Numbered from the stretch's first letter, positions 12,629 to 25,565 are shown. The stretch is DNA of 64,000 nucleotides from Theobroma cacao (GCF_000208745.1 NC_030858.1:20179852-20243851), one strand, 5' to 3'. The notes: generated from the letters alone by a model not told the origin. Numbers and translations: made by a program.

Positions 12629-15600
12629 ATGGATGATGAAGAGCTTGGTGCTTACACGTTGGATGAAGCCCTTGCCATGGTGGGGTTCGGAAAATTCCAA
12701 GGCCTTGTTCTTGCTTATGCTGGGCTTGGTTGGTTTGCAGAAGCAATGGAAATTATGATTCTTTCCTTCATAGGAGCTGCTGTTAAGTCAGAGTGGGGAC
12801 TTTCCCCAAGTCAGGAGAGCCTGTTAACAACAGTTGTCTTTGCTGGTATGCTCATTGGGGCCTATTCATGGGGCCTTATATCAGACAACTATGGACGGAG
12901 GCACGCCAGTTTTCCTTCTCATTATATTCCTTCCATCTCTGTGCTGTACATGCCTTCTGAATAGTATTTGGCTAATCTCTTCTGCCTAAATTACATATCA
13001 TAAATCATTAATTTTGCCCTTCTTTGCTATTTTCTATTTCTTTCCAGTTGAAGACATGTCTATGGCCGGATGCTGATCAAATTGCTGATTGAATTTATTA
13101 GTCATAAGGCATACTCCCGTGTTAAACTATTGACTGAGTGTTGAGACTTGACACATATCATAAATCCTTTCATATGGAATCATGCATTAAGAAATCTACT
13201 TTCTTGAATATTCTTATTCGACTTTTGATTTGTTTCTCAATTTTTTTATTGTTTATTTTAATTTGCCCCTATCAGGAAGGGTTTTCTTAGTACAGCTGTG
13301 GTAGCTAGTGGAGCTGGATTTTTGAGCACATTCTCTCCAAATTATTTATCGCTCGTTATTACTCGAGGTTTGGTTGGTTTCGGCCTTGGTGGTGGTCCTG
13401 TGTTCTTATCCTGGTTTTTAGAGTTTGTTCCAGCTTCAAACAGAGGAATGTGGATGGTCATCTTTTCAACTTTCTGGACATTTGGATCAATTTTTGAGGC
13501 CTCACTTGCTTGGGTATGTTTTATTTTCTATGTCCTCCGGTCATGACACAATATAAGGGTACTCTTTACTATTGAGTGATGCTATCTGTAGGAGCCTATT
13601 GCTTGTTCTTGCTGCACCTAAACTAGAGAGTACTTTGATTTTATCTCTTAACCTTCTGGAGGCTTAGAGCTTGGATCTCAAGTTTTTATCAATTGAAAGC
13701 AGTACAAGCAAATGGACAAGAAAACTTAGGCCTTACATATTCAGCTTTTATGTTCACCACCAAGAACCAGTGTTGTCAAGGTGTGCAACCGTGCACCTAG
13801 GCACTTAGACATGGTTCAGTCAAGTAAAGCACCTTGCACCCCTCCAGGTGAGGTGCCTTTAATCAGATGCATGCCTTGGTGCACACGAAAAGCTTGCCTA
13901 ACTTAAGTATCATTTGCTTCTTTAGTTTTTGACTTCTTTTTTTTACCTATTCTTTTAATAATTAAGAAGGACAATTTCAGCTCTGTTTAGCAGAAGAAAA
14001 AATTGAATAGCACTATAGACAATGCACAAAATTTTGTTGAAGATGGTGTTGAAGGAAAGTTGGACATTGTTTGATGATATTATGATATATTCTTGATTTT
14101 TGGCACATTAGGCAATGCAGTGAAGCAATTTATTTACTGTTTATCAAAAAATCGATATCATATCTGCTTATTAGATATAATACATAGAATTTTCTTTTTC
14201 TATATTTTCTAATGATCTTGTTGAAATTAGCGCCTTACTTCACTCTGGTGAGCACTTTTATTGTGACTAGAACCTAGAGTTTTCCCTGTGCCTTTGACTA
14301 AATTACCAAGAACTTCAGATATTCAGTAAAATTCTGTATAAATGGATCTCTCCATTCCTGTACCCAACCCAGTACTCCTTGGAACTCATTGAGAACAGAT
14401 GTGGTTCATGGATATGCTGCACATGATGCTTTTTGCTAAACTATTTGTATAGTGCTGCCTGTCTTATCATCCAACTTAAAATTTTCTTTATTTCAGCTAG
14501 TTGCTTTCAGTAAATGCTTCAGACAGTTTAGTGTTCTCTTCTGTTCATTCTATCTAGTTTTTTTATTGAGTTTGAACTCTGGAGAACCGGATCAGGTTGT
14601 TGACCTTTATTTTATTTCAAGGTTGCTAAACACAAATGCCACAATCTAGAAAATAAGGAGCCTTTGGAGAACTGTTTATTCTTGATTAATATGAACTTGA
14701 GATTTTTCTTTCTGTGTAGTACATTGTTCCCAACCAGATAAGAGACAAAGACCATATGCAGTGGTATTATGTTTTACATGCAGATTTTTAGTTAACCTGT
14801 AGTAAACCTCTTTTATGCTATTATATTTCTGTATTTTAAATTTGCAGGCTCATAATTTTAAAGATTTGAGACTTGAGGGCTGGTTTTTGAGGTTTTCAGT
14901 TTTGGCATACAAAAGATATGCACCTTTTAAAGAAATTCACCATCTTTATTTACACTTCAACATATTTTGATAGTAAATGTTCTTAGATTCCTTTGAAAAC
15001 ATTCCCTCTCACCTTTGAATTGGTTGGTGTCCACAAAGGGACTTCCCTGGTACTTTTTTTTTTTTCTTTCAGCCTAATTCCAGGTCTGGTTAGGCCCTGC
15101 CTTCTTGAACCAAAAAAGTTGCAGAAGATAACTTTTTTATTCTCTTTGACTTGTGATGGTGGCAGAATAAATCTCTTGATGTGCTTCTATTTCACTCTTA
15201 AAAATATTGTCTACATACTACTAACTACTAAGTTGCAAGTACAATGGCATTTTCCATCTAGCCAAGGTTATTTAATAATAAAATGCGGAATATTAGTTAT
15301 TCAAAGCATTTCTTATCCAAGAAGAGGATGTTCAAGGCCACAAGGGCACATCTCTAAGTTTTAATGGATTACCTATCACTATCATGGAATAACTGCTTCG
15401 TAGCTAGAAGGGTTGTGTCTTAGCAAGATTAGAACCTTTACCTTGTCATCTCTCTGGGTGCTGGAGATTGGAGAAGAAAACAAAGGGAAGTAGGCAAAGG
15501 CAGTTAAATTCTCTGTTTGCAATAAAAGAATGTACAACTAATAAAGTTTTAACCGTATATAGTAAGAGGGCAAACCCATCTCTATGATTAATTTGATAAT

Positions 15601-17730
15601 TTATCCATATAAGTTCTGTAGGGCCTAAATGCTTATTCTGTTGGTTACTTGGTCCATTTCTTTAGATGCTAACATGCTATTCCCTACAACAACACCTCAG
15701 CTCTATCATTATAGACACTTATCTGAAAATTAAAAATTTCTCAATTAAGGAACTGAGCTGTTGCTGGATATAGTTGCTCAAACTTTTCCTATTGTTGGCT
15801 CTGGAAATCTGAAGAATATTGATTTTATATTCATGCAATGAAAAGCATCAGCGAGACAAATTTTACCTTCAGAGGATTAGGATGATTTTCTGTCCTTTTT
15901 ATTTCAGATAGTCATGCCCAGATTAAACTGGAGGTGGCTACTTGCACTGTCATCTGTGCCATCATTTGCTCTGCTTCTTTTATATGGTGTTGTTCCTGAG
16001 TCTCCGAGATATCTATGCATGAAAGGTAGAACAAGTGATGCACTTCGAATTCTGGAGAAGATGACTTCAGTCAACCAAACAAAGCTTCCTCCTGGCATAC
16101 TTGTTTCTGGTAGAACAATTGGCCAGGATGAAGAGTGTACTCCACCAGAAGTTATGAGCCCTTTACTCCCCTTACTAAGGGAAAATATCATGCAATCTAA
16201 ATCAGGCTTCTCATCATTTTTTATGCTTTTCTCATCAAGATTAATTCAAACAACCCTCCTCCTATGGGTATTATACTTTGGAAATTGTTTTTCATATTAT
16301 GGTATCATATTGCTGACCTCGAAGCTAAGTAGTGGACAAAGTGGATGTTTCGAAACTATTTTGAGCTATGGAAACCTCCACGACACTAGCCTCTATGTGA
16401 CTTCATTTGTCACTAGTTTGGCAGGTATTATGTCTCATTCCTGCTTCACACTTCATTATGCTCCATTTTGAAAGCAAATTTTACCTAAGTTTATGTTGCA
16501 GAGCTTCCTGGGCTTCTTTTGTCAGCAATATTGATCGATAGGGTAGGCCGCAAGCAGTCCATGGCACTGATGTTTGTCATAGCATTTGTTTTCCTTCTTC
16601 CTCTGCTCACCCGTCAGTCTGCAGTTCTGACCACGTGCTTATTATTTGGAGCTCGCATGTGTGCCATGGGAACCTTCACAGTTGCCTGTATATACACCCC
16701 TGAGGTAAGCCCCGTTTAATGCTTATTTTAATGGCTGTTTTTAGCAGGGGTTGACTTTTTGAATTCCCCAATTGCCAATTTCTAACCTTTCACACTACCG
16801 AGGTTGTATTTACGTATGAAAGAAATTCCAAGGTCTCCTAAGAGTTTTCAATCTGTTTTGCTTACTCCATATCTTTGTTAAATATTATTAGTGCCACTTG
16901 TTTACAAATTCCTAAGCTATATTTTAATTTTCTACAGTTAAAATGTTAGGAACTGTTAAGTCTACAATACTAAGGGATCGTTGTTGTTCTCTTTATTGCT
17001 TTATATCTGTTTAACAAAATTTAAGCGGTCCAAAAGGAGCAAATCTTTTAGTGAACTGCTATTTTGCCCTAAGAAATTTGCATTTGAGTTGTCTGAACTG
17101 ATATAATGATGTTGGTTTCTTCTTTTATTTTCTACTTGCCATGTTCTTGGAGTCAGTCTGCCAATTGCCTTTCAGACTCTTTGTTCTTAAAGGCCATGGG
17201 TGATATATATATTTGGAAAACTGAAGATCTTATTACCAAGAAAAAGCTGGAAAACCTGTTACAAGTTCAACAAGCTGCAGTAGCAGCATCCACATTGAAA
17301 ACAAATTAAGTCATTTACAGTCAAAAATGCTGTCACTCAACCCCCATTTTGTGCAGATTTGGACATGGATATTTTCCATCGTAGTGGAGTGATCAGATTT
17401 GGGCACATAGCATCTAGTATAGTTGTTCCTTGTGAATCATTTTATGCCCATTAAACTTGGGATGTGGTTCTAGGTAATAAGTTGATATAAGAAATGTTTT
17501 TTCCTGTAGTTATATCCAACCCCAGTGCGGGCAACTGGTGCTGGAGTGGCAACTGCTATGGGAAGAATTGGTGGCGTGGTATGTCCTCTTGTCGCATGAC
17601 CGAGTGCCATCAAACAGCAGCTGTTGTCATCTTTTTGGTTGTATTAATTCTTTCAGTAGTCTGTGTTCTGCTCTTCCCATATGAAACAAAGGGCCGGGAA
17701 CTCAGTGATTCTATGGTTGGATCTAGTTGA
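12629..17730 (+). CDS. OCT7: NiaP/OCT7-like MFS nicotinate transporter, five exons, frameshift in last exon
   Basis: Plant homologue of the NiaP family (Arabidopsis organic cation/carnitine transporter 7), a 12-helix MFS protein that moves nicotinate/trigonelline-type substrates across a membrane. Exons read from the sequence are 12629-12900, 13276-13513, 15908-16424, 16502-16704 and 17510 onward; the first four join in frame to exactly 410 codons. Visible are the N-terminal [11 protein letters not shown] motif A (SDNYGRRK, codons split over exons 1-2), GFGLGGGP in helix 4, PESPRYL after helix 6, a second motif A (IDRVGRKQS) and [14 protein letters not shown] before helix 11. Exon 5 then meets TGA at 17597-17599 after CPLVA (439 codons). 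The expected helix 12 (CHQTAAVV..., [10 protein letters not shown]) continues in another frame to 17730, consistent with loss of about 10 bp. The allele is therefore either a recent pseudogene, a C-terminally shortened protein, or a sequence error. Confidence 0.88.
12901..13275 (+). other. Intron 1 with GC donor (GC-AG)
   Basis: Reading must pass from GGACGGAG (12900) to GAAGGG (13276) to give the conserved GRRKGF. That puts GC, not GT, at 12901-12902, with a normal CAG acceptor at 13275. The donor continues GCACGC, which lacks the strong consensus usually seen in functional GC introns. Confidence 0.7.
13514..15907 (+). other. Intron 2 of the transporter gene, 2.4 kb
   Basis: Donor GTATGT at 13514 and acceptor TTATTTCAG at 15907 give the expected SLAW-IVMPRL join. 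No gene is visible inside. Around 13773-13905 is a stretch rich in GCACC/AGGTGC-type words that looks like an old short interspersed repeat, not identified. The small frames at 14452 and 14993 have no recognisable content. Confidence 0.8.
16705..17509 (+). other. Intron 4 of the transporter gene
   Basis: Donor GTAAGC after the TPE codons (16704), and acceptor TTCCTGTAG at 17509. The 67-codon frame at 17106-17309 lies wholly inside and is not part of the conserved protein. Confidence 0.8.
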
Positions 17731-17975
17731 AACAATTAATTGTTGTCAGAACATACCATCATTTGTTTTAAGGAAAAGAAATGGTTTCCCTACCTGTCCA
17801 CATTGCTGCCGTTGATTTTTCTTGTTTTTTCTTTTCCTTTTGATAGATGAGAGTAGCGGGTGGGGACGTAGGCTTGAAAACATTTAATTCAGGGAGAGAA
17901 TGTGGCTATAATTGGGCTATTGCTTACGTTATGTCCCTTGCTACTTTGTTCTGACGTTCAAATGAGTGTTTTTAC

Positions 17976-17981
17976 AATAAA
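17976..17981 (+). terminator. Candidate polyadenylation signal of the transporter gene
   Basis: AATAAA lies about 245 bp after the end of the helix-12 frame, a normal distance for a plant 3' UTR. The 17731-18165 stretch holds nothing else recognised. Confidence 0.45.
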
Positions 17982-18165
17982 CATATTTAATTATTTAATA
18001 AGGTTAGGTGTAGGAGAGAAAAATATTTCATGATATTAAAGTTGAAAGGAAAGAAATCAATCAAAACAAGTCTAAACCGATACGAAAGGACGAAATAAGC
18101 CAAATATATATGCACGATGCATTAAAACTCAATCAGCCAAACCTATAAAGGCTCCTATTTCCGAA

Positions 18166-18408
18166 TCTCTACTCAAATAACAACAATAACTCCTGCTCCC
18201 TTTGCACCGCTTCTTTTGCTAACTGGTCGACCATTTCATTAGCTTCTTGAAGTGTATGCTGAATATCCCAACTAGTAATGGTACATATAACTAATTCAAT
18301 AAACTTATTGTGATAATATAATCTCCATGGAGTAGAACTTGACTTTTTAACCCAGCCCATTACATTAATAGGGTCATTTTCTATCAAACAACCCATAAAA
18401 ACAAACAC
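18166..18408 (-). pseudogene. RNase H-like fragment of a retrotransposon
   Basis: A 79-codon minus frame ends with W-x-I-x-H-x-L-Q-E-A-N-E-M-V-D-Q-L-A-K-E. This is the C-terminal part of the plant RNase H-like domain (the REAN..AD.LAK signature of the RVT_3 type) found at the end of LINE-type polyproteins and in dispersed domain fragments. The catalytic Asp/Glu residues earlier in the domain are absent, so only the end survives. No reverse transcriptase is adjacent, and downstream is simple AT-rich DNA. It is probably a dead LINE remnant; a captured host RNase H fragment is the alternative. Confidence 0.6.
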
Positions 18409-18535
18409 ATAATAACAAAATAGTATTTAGTTATATTAATATGTTAGTAGTAGAGAGTAGAAAATTTTGCAAAGCCCTCCTATCCACCACTCCTGCAGCC
18501 ATTCCCCCTCTATTCCTCAAAAAACTTTCTCCCTC

Positions 18536-18825
18536 TGCTTGGTTTATTTTTGGAGGAAGGAATAACTATTTCTCTGAAATAAAAATAAATAATCATTTAT
18601 TATAATAAAAGATATTGTTGTCTTTTTATCACTTATTCTTTTGTTATTCTAAAATTATTTTTACCAACCAAACATTACAATAAATCATAATAGTAATTTT
18701 TACCTTAATCCATTCCATCAACTAAACTACATAATAATATTTTCATTTTATTTCTACCCTATTCTATTCTCATAAAATACCTATTTTATTCCATTTCATT
18801 TTATTTCGCGAATCAAACGTACTCT
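18536..18825. mobile_element. Probable MITE with diverged terminal inverted repeats
   Basis: The left end has TTGGTTTATTTTTGGAGG then GGAATAACTATT. The right end, read in reverse, has TTTGATTCGCGAAATAAAAT then GGAATAAAATAGGTATT. The 'TTTGGTTCGCG...GGAATAG' style of terminus is common in small plant DNA transposons. No clean target duplication could be assigned, so the limits are approximate. Confidence 0.4.
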
Positions 18826-19322
18826 TACTTTATATAAATAGTATTACTTAGATATGTAATATCTTAATGGTAATTAATTGAATGTTATTTATGTAATTTA
18901 TTCTAATTCTGGATAATATCTATGTATTCTATAAGTACGGTAATAACACTACATATATATAACAAATTTCTACTATCAATGATTTGCTACTACAATAGGA
19001 AATTTTGATGCCATTAGTTTTTTTATCAATAAGATAGAATTGCTCGATTCATGTCTAGTTATGTCCTTAGATTTTTTTAGGATAAACCAATTCAAATTTT
19101 AACTATTACCTTTTAAAATATAAAATGAGCTTAAAAAATTGAAAATTAAAGATGAGTTGGTTTGATGAAATTATAAAGTATTTTATTTATCTTTTAATTC
19201 TATTTTTATCAATTATGCTCCACATTTGATCTTATTTAAATATTTTTATTCTTTTTATTTTCATTTATACTACATTTCTTTTATGATAATTTGAATTTAA
19301 GTTAGAATAGTTATTTGGAGCT
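18826..19322. other. AT-rich flank, nothing recognised
   Basis: AT-rich non-coding DNA outside the family C LTR. No repeat partner was seen within this window. Confidence 0.5.
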
Positions 19323-19804
19323 TGTCAGTAAGATTTCGACCTACGCAAGTACACATATTGAATAGATAGTATATTAATAACCAGAGCATTGATTTCTCAA
19401 AGAATTGACTTAAAAATTTATTGTGTACTAAAGTTAAAACAATTTAGTTTTATTCAAACAACTAAAATTTAATAACAAATTAAACTAAAAACTACTCAAC
19501 TAAACTAATTAACACTAATAGTTAAAGCAAAAAGATAACTGATTAAGAATCAAATTAGAAAAACCTAGGATTACAATATCCCTCACACTTTATTTAAACC
19601 TTACCTCTATCTCTTAGCTTAATCCAATGGGTTAAATTGCTAACCTAGAGTCCTCAATTATTTATAATGCTCTCTCGAGTTTCTTATAAAAATATCTACT
19701 TTAACCAAAACTGTCATAGCCCAATTTTCGAGCCATGACCGGCGTAAGGGCCTAATGGGCTCAGCCCACTAAGCCCAAGCAAGCCTCTTTGTATAATCTT
19801 ATAC

Positions 19805-22800
19805 TGAAATACCCTATACTTTGATATGGTGATAAATAAAGTTGATCGGATGCAAATTGAGGTCAATTAAAATGTTTAAAAGTGATAAAAGACGAAAGTA
19901 GTAGTTTAGGATAAATTATTCCGTAAGTGAGAAAATAACAATAAAATAATAATAATTTTATCGGAGGAGAATTTGTGAGATAAAAAGCGATTCGGAAGTC
20001 AAGTGAGGCATAATAGGGTATTTTGAGTACCAAGGAGACAAGATAAAGTTTTTAGAATAAAATAATATTTTATTAATAAAATAATATTAAAATATTAATA
20101 TTTAGCCGGATGTCGAAATCAGTCATGAAGAAGGATTATATGGTTGATCCAAGTGGGGGCGAAGATGACAAACCCGACTCTATAAAAATATTTGTCATGA
20201 CATACATGTGATGGATAGCATGTTTGCATGCTAGGAGAGTCTCGAAAAATTTACAAAAGTCGATATGATACCTAGAGGTACAATAAAGTTGATTTAAGCC
20301 TCGAACTAGATCAAATAGAGAATTTATGATGAAATTAAGAATTCTAAAGTCCCAGAATGGTTTAATATGGTGATTCGGAGTTCGAGGATCAATTTGGAGT
20401 CAAACCGGAATTTTCGCTATCTAGGGGCAAAATGGTCATTTACCACCTCGAGACAAAATGGAAATTTTTAGAAACAATTTTTGGCCCCATTTGACTTATT
20501 GGAGTATGATTTGAGGTTTAGAAGTGGAAAATTTTTTTAATTTCGGTATAATTTGGAGTATATGGGTAAAATGGTAATTTTACCACCCCAAGGGCAAAAC
20601 AGTAATTTTTCATCACCAGGACATTTTTCCAGCACATGGTCATCCCTTATCCTCATTTTGACCATTGACTAATTGTGTGGTGGAGATAAAAAGGATTAAA
20701 ATTTTTAAAGTTTTAAAAACGAGCCAATGACATGATGCCACGTGTCATGCCTTTATTAATTTATTATTTTTCTTTTTAAAAGGCACAAAAATCAGCCCAT
20801 CTTCCACCCCATGGCCGGCCAAACCAGCAAGAAGAGAGAGAAAATAAAAGCAAAACCCTAGAGAGAGAAAATCAAAGAAAAAGTATGAATTTTCAAGGAA
20901 ATTAAGTGAAAAAGGTGAGATTTTTTCTATTAAGCTTGAGTTTTCTTATTCCCAAGCATTTCTCTTTATTTTCCATGATTAAATTACATGTNAAATTAAG
21001 TAGAAAAGGTGAGATTTTTTCTATTAAGCTTGAGTTTTCTTATTCCCAAGCATTTCTCCTTATTTTCCATGATTAAATTACATGTTTTCATGATTAATTG
21101 ATGGCTGATCAAAATGGGTTAGGAGAGAGAAAGTTGTTAGATTAATTTGATTTTAAGTTATGTTAGTGTTTTTAGTTAGTTTACCATATTTAAGAACAAA
21201 ACAACAATAAAAGAATTTATTTTCTTCCATTACCATTATTGGCCGAATTTTCTTAGGGAATATTGGCTGATAATCTTGATGTTTATTTGAGGAATTATGA
21301 TGAATAATGATGAATTATGAGCCTAGAAAAATAATGAGAATTTTCGGAGCAAAAATATGAATTTTTACCCACTAGGGGTATTTTCGTAATTTGCTATCGA
21401 GACTGATAAATTGAATCTCATTCACAGTCACTAAGGTAATGTAAGTATAATTGGAGTGTAGAAAAGTGAGAAGAATTGATTTGGAGTTAAATTGGAGATA
21501 ATAGGCCGAATTAGGTCAGCATCGCATTTAAGCGGTAGTCGGATAAGTTGTATATCATATCATGCATATATACCGAGCCTGAATTGATTTTATAATGGTC
21601 AAGCATTGATGTGGTGAATTATGTATTGTATATTGTGGATAGGTGGTGAGCAAAGTACACTAATAAAAGTACAGAGATTGTGCTTGGAGATTGGGATTAG
21701 GAGTACATCGACTCCTAGAATTGTGAGTGAACTTATTATTGTCTTAATTATCTAGAGTAGTTTTATACAACTATGTGGTTTTATGAAAAATGGGTTTAAA
21801 TGGCAAATTGCTATGTTTTAAGAGAAATTGTGATTTTATAAAATGATTTTATAAATTTTCTGGAAAATCGAATACTGGTTTTGAAAATAGAGTAATTGGA
21901 GACTGCTTGCTTGTGTTGTAAATTTATGGTTTTAAATTGAATGGCTTATGACAATATATGAGCATGAATGGCTAAACTGATTTTGGTGTTAGAATTATTT
22001 GTATTGAGTATTCAGCCTTGAGAGGCTAGGTTGCGATAAATTGCCATGTCATGGTAGAATGAATTTTATTGATTGATGGAGTATATATTAATTATTCACT
22101 GTAGAGGGGGTTCCGTGGACCAGCCTATTAGAGGGGCACGGTAAACTCCATTATATTCTTACCTCGAACGGAGAGGCGCATAGGGTATCTCCTGGAGTAA
22201 AGCTTAGGGTTCACTTCACGCCAAACCACCACGTGAAGAGAAACTCAGCCAACGCCAAAGAACGACTGTATTTTTCTCAAACTAAAAATATATTTTAAGT
22301 GTATACGAAATTTTAACAGCCTTTGCGGACTCGATTGGATGCCCTGCGCAAGGTATCACCGAGTATGAGTATTGGCACGAGCCAAAGTTTTAAGAAATTC
22401 ATAAGCGAAGTTGATTACTCTATTTATATGGATTGTTTTTATTTGGTTGAAATGAGTTGAAAGGTAATGAAATTACAGTATGATAACTTATTTCAATTGT
22501 CTCCATTTACTCGACTTTAGATAGTTTAGATGGTATCTGTTTACTCACTGGGATTTTATAATCTCACCACCCTCATTTCCTCACATTTCAGGCTCGGGGA
22601 ATTCCATAGTTAGCTGACTTGACAAGGACCTTCATTTGGACTCGAATCGGTAAAAGCTGTAAGTTTCTAGCTTCCGATGCATTTTGGTTAGATGTGGGCC
22701 CACGTGTCACTGTAAAAGAAATTTTATGCTTTGGTTATTTGCTGTATAGTATATATGAATATAATTAACTTTTACGCTATAAGAATTATGTACCGATAGT

Positions 22801-23206
22801 TTTATGAAAATTATTTTACAAGAAAATAGTTTATTTTATTGAATATTTTTATTATATTCAAATGGTCAAATTTTTACTTCAAATGAACGTTTTAGATGCT
22901 TAATTTGTTTTTAAATCATTAAATATATATTTTCTGCTTACCTACTATATTTTTAGCAAGTTTCGAGATTTTTGACAAAAATGACGAAAATGCCCTTGTG
23001 AGCCAGAAAACAATATGTTATGTTCTGATTTGGAAATGATTTGTAATCCTTCGAATTTTGATATTTGATAACTATTGCTCACCGGGGAAATGAGAAAGCT
23101 GATACGAGAGCCTTGCGAGGTTTCGATCGACAATCGGGGTGAAGAATGTTTGTTGAGGCCTCGCGACGGTTGTCACGGGCCCGATTGGGAGTTCCGGGTC
23201 GTGACA
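19805..23206 (+). repeat. Solo LTR of family A, TSD TATAC
   Basis: It begins TGAAATACCC and ends GGTCGTGACA (3.4 kb including a 93-bp seam duplication), matching 6041-9344 throughout. TATAC is duplicated exactly at 19800-19804 and 23207-23211. The uninterrupted target sequence is present in the sister M LTR at 29930-29940. No internal region is present, so this is an LTR-LTR recombination product. Confidence 0.92.
20899..21085. repeat. 93-bp direct duplication around a single N (20992)
   Basis: 20899-20991 and 20993-21085 are nearly the same sequence, separated by one N. No other family A LTR has this duplication, so it looks like an unresolved contig overlap. Confidence 0.75.
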
Positions 23207-23832
23207 TATACAGTAATTCATATACCTTTAAAATAAAAAATTCATAATGTTCAAATATAGTCCTTTTGAAAACAATTCATAAAATCCAATTATGCATTCA
23301 TAATGGCATCATCTACCATAATATACATATATAGCTTGACCAATGAATCTTAGTATTTCACCTCAAGTATTCATATACATATAATTAGGCCTTGACCGTC
23401 AGCGGAGTGACTCTGATCACGATTGCTAACATTTAATGTCATGGTAAACCTATCAAGCAATGGATAGGGAGGAGCACCTTGTCCTAGGATCCAATCACCT
23501 TTAACTCAGGAAACCTAAAACATGAATTTTAAAAACGTGAGTACAAACTCAGTGAGTGAACATAGAAAGGGAACAAGCAATGACAACGAATAGTTTAGAA
23601 AACATAATGCACTTATTTGAAAACAATGCCATTTAGTTCAAGTTCTTATTAAAATCCCTCCATTAAACCCTTAGTTGTAAAATCATTTAATAATGAAGGA
23701 ACCGTATTCAGCATGAAATTAGAAAGAAGGGTAATTTCTAGCAATTATCCAAGCAAGGTAGTATAAATAGAATGTTTCTCGTTGCAATAAAATCAATTTG
23801 TAAATAAATGGCAAATTTTCAAGATTCATCAC

Positions 23833-23945
23833 GTGCATCTCACCCAACTTATGTGCATCCCACCACACCATGCACATAGCCGGACATCCCATCTCACCCA
23901 GCTCATGTGCATCCCACCACATCGTGCATATAACCGGACAACATC
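23833..23945. repeat. Stem-loop tandem repeat in family M 3' LTR
   Basis: Two to three units of about 43-48 bp with ATGTGCATCCCACCACA flanked by GTGCATA-type arms. This is related to the better preserved array in family D LTRs. Both-strand short frames (e.g. QLMCIPPH repeats) are translations of this array. Confidence 0.65.
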
Positions 23946-25565
23946 ACCATCCATCTCCCTCACCACCGTCATCACCGGCAAGTGCACACTCACCCCGCAC
24001 ATGCACGGTTGCATTTGTCACACAATGGTACCATTTATGGCATAGTATATATATATATATATATCAACATTATACAAAAACATATGGATTCATCCTTTTA
24101 CACATTTCACATTTCACAACATCAAACATTTCATCAAGGGCTTGTTCCCAGGAAATTTTAAACCAAAAATCGATAAAATTCCCAAATGATTCATTGAAAC
24201 ACATAAACATTTCCCCAAAACATTTTGAAATGCAAGTTCACTCACTTGACAAAACTAGCACCAACAAGGTCCTAATCTAGGTAGTCTCGAAATACCATTA
24301 AAACCTATATTTATCAATAAACCATAACAACCTCAATTAAGTCATAAATTAAATCTAATAATTCTAATGAATTTACATTAGGCAATCTACCCTCTAACCT
24401 AACATTTAACCTAAGTTTCTAGTCTAATTCACAAACCCATTTGGCCAACTACTCCAATTTAAAATTTCATTACTTGGATGAGCTTGGAGGCATGAAGATC
24501 AACAAAAAAACCTAATCTTTCCAAGAAAAATAATTTGAAGAAAATTAGGGAATAAATCTGAATATATAACCCTTAATTCAAAAATTTCAAAAGTTGGAAA
24601 TATATACCTTTCAACCTTGAAAATGAAGATTTGAAGCAAAAAATCCAAGTGTTGTTTAAAGTGAAGTAGAAATAGAAAATAAAGGAAAGAAAGAGAGATT
24701 TTTCTTTCTCTCTCCTTGGGTTTGGAAGTGCTAGAAATTGGGTTTAGAAGTTGTAACTTTGGTGCACAAGGAGTTGGGAGAAGAAAGAAGCAAGAAGGGA
24801 AAGGAAATGAAAAGAAAACAAGGAAAGAAAATGAAAGAAAATTAACTTTCCACGGGAGATTGAGAGAATGGCGTTGGAAGCTTCAAGAATGAAAAAGAAA
24901 CATCTTGCCAGAGGAGATAAGGATGGTTTTGGGCTGATAAGGATGAGAGTCAAAGCTTCCTTTGGAAGCTTTGACCAAACTTTGTGCAAAATTACCATTT
25001 TGCCCTTCAGTTTCTTCACTTTTTAATTTAGTCTTCCCAACACTCATTTAACTCCAATTTCCTTCTATTATCTTCTTCTACATATGTACAAATGAAGTAT
25101 AAAGTTTGTACTCCAACGCGGTGTCCCCATAATATTTAAAATATTTATTTACCCGCACTATCTTTACTTAATAAAGACACATGACCCCATTAACGTCATT
25201 TTTCTCTGAAATTTTCTCATTCCTCTTCTCCTCCACTTTGATTGACCATATACTCCTCCTTCATGGAAAATTTTGACACTGAATAAAATATGAATATTTT
25301 AATATTATTTTATTTTAAAAATTTCCTCTTGTCTCCTTGGTATCCAAAATACCTTATTATGCCTCAATTCACTTCCGAATCACTTTTTATCTCACAAATT
25401 CTTCTTCGATAAAAATATTATTATTTTATTATTATTTCCTCGCGTGCTAAATATTTTATCCCAAACTATTCCTTTCATCTTTCATCACTTCTAAACATTA
25501 TAATTAACCTCAATTGGCATATGATAAGCTTTATTAGTCACCATAGCAAAGTACGAGGCATTACA

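Larger units (their letters stand above)
19712..25565 (-). repeat. Family M 3' LTR, interrupted by a family A solo LTR
   Basis: M LTR sequence is 19712-19804 and 23212-25565, about 2.45 kb. The terminus TGTCATAGCCC with GAGCCATGAC forms the shared end hairpin. It holds copies of a stem-loop repeat near 23833-23945 and an (AT)n tract at 24046-24064. The long minus frame at 24744-25019 is low-complexity LTR leader, not a gene. Confidence 0.85.

Noticed and set aside
14993..15364. 123-codon frame in the large transporter intron
   Set aside because: It lies between well-supported exons and has no recognisable domain. The start is not in a splice context.
23833..24000. Possible CRISPR-like array from regularly spaced repeats
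   Set aside because: This is plant nuclear DNA; the units are contiguous tandem repeats without unique spacers.
23870..24280. 136-codon plus frame with repeated histidine/proline segments
   Set aside because: It covers the stem-loop array and the AT microsatellite, and the opposite strand is equally open. No homology was recognised.
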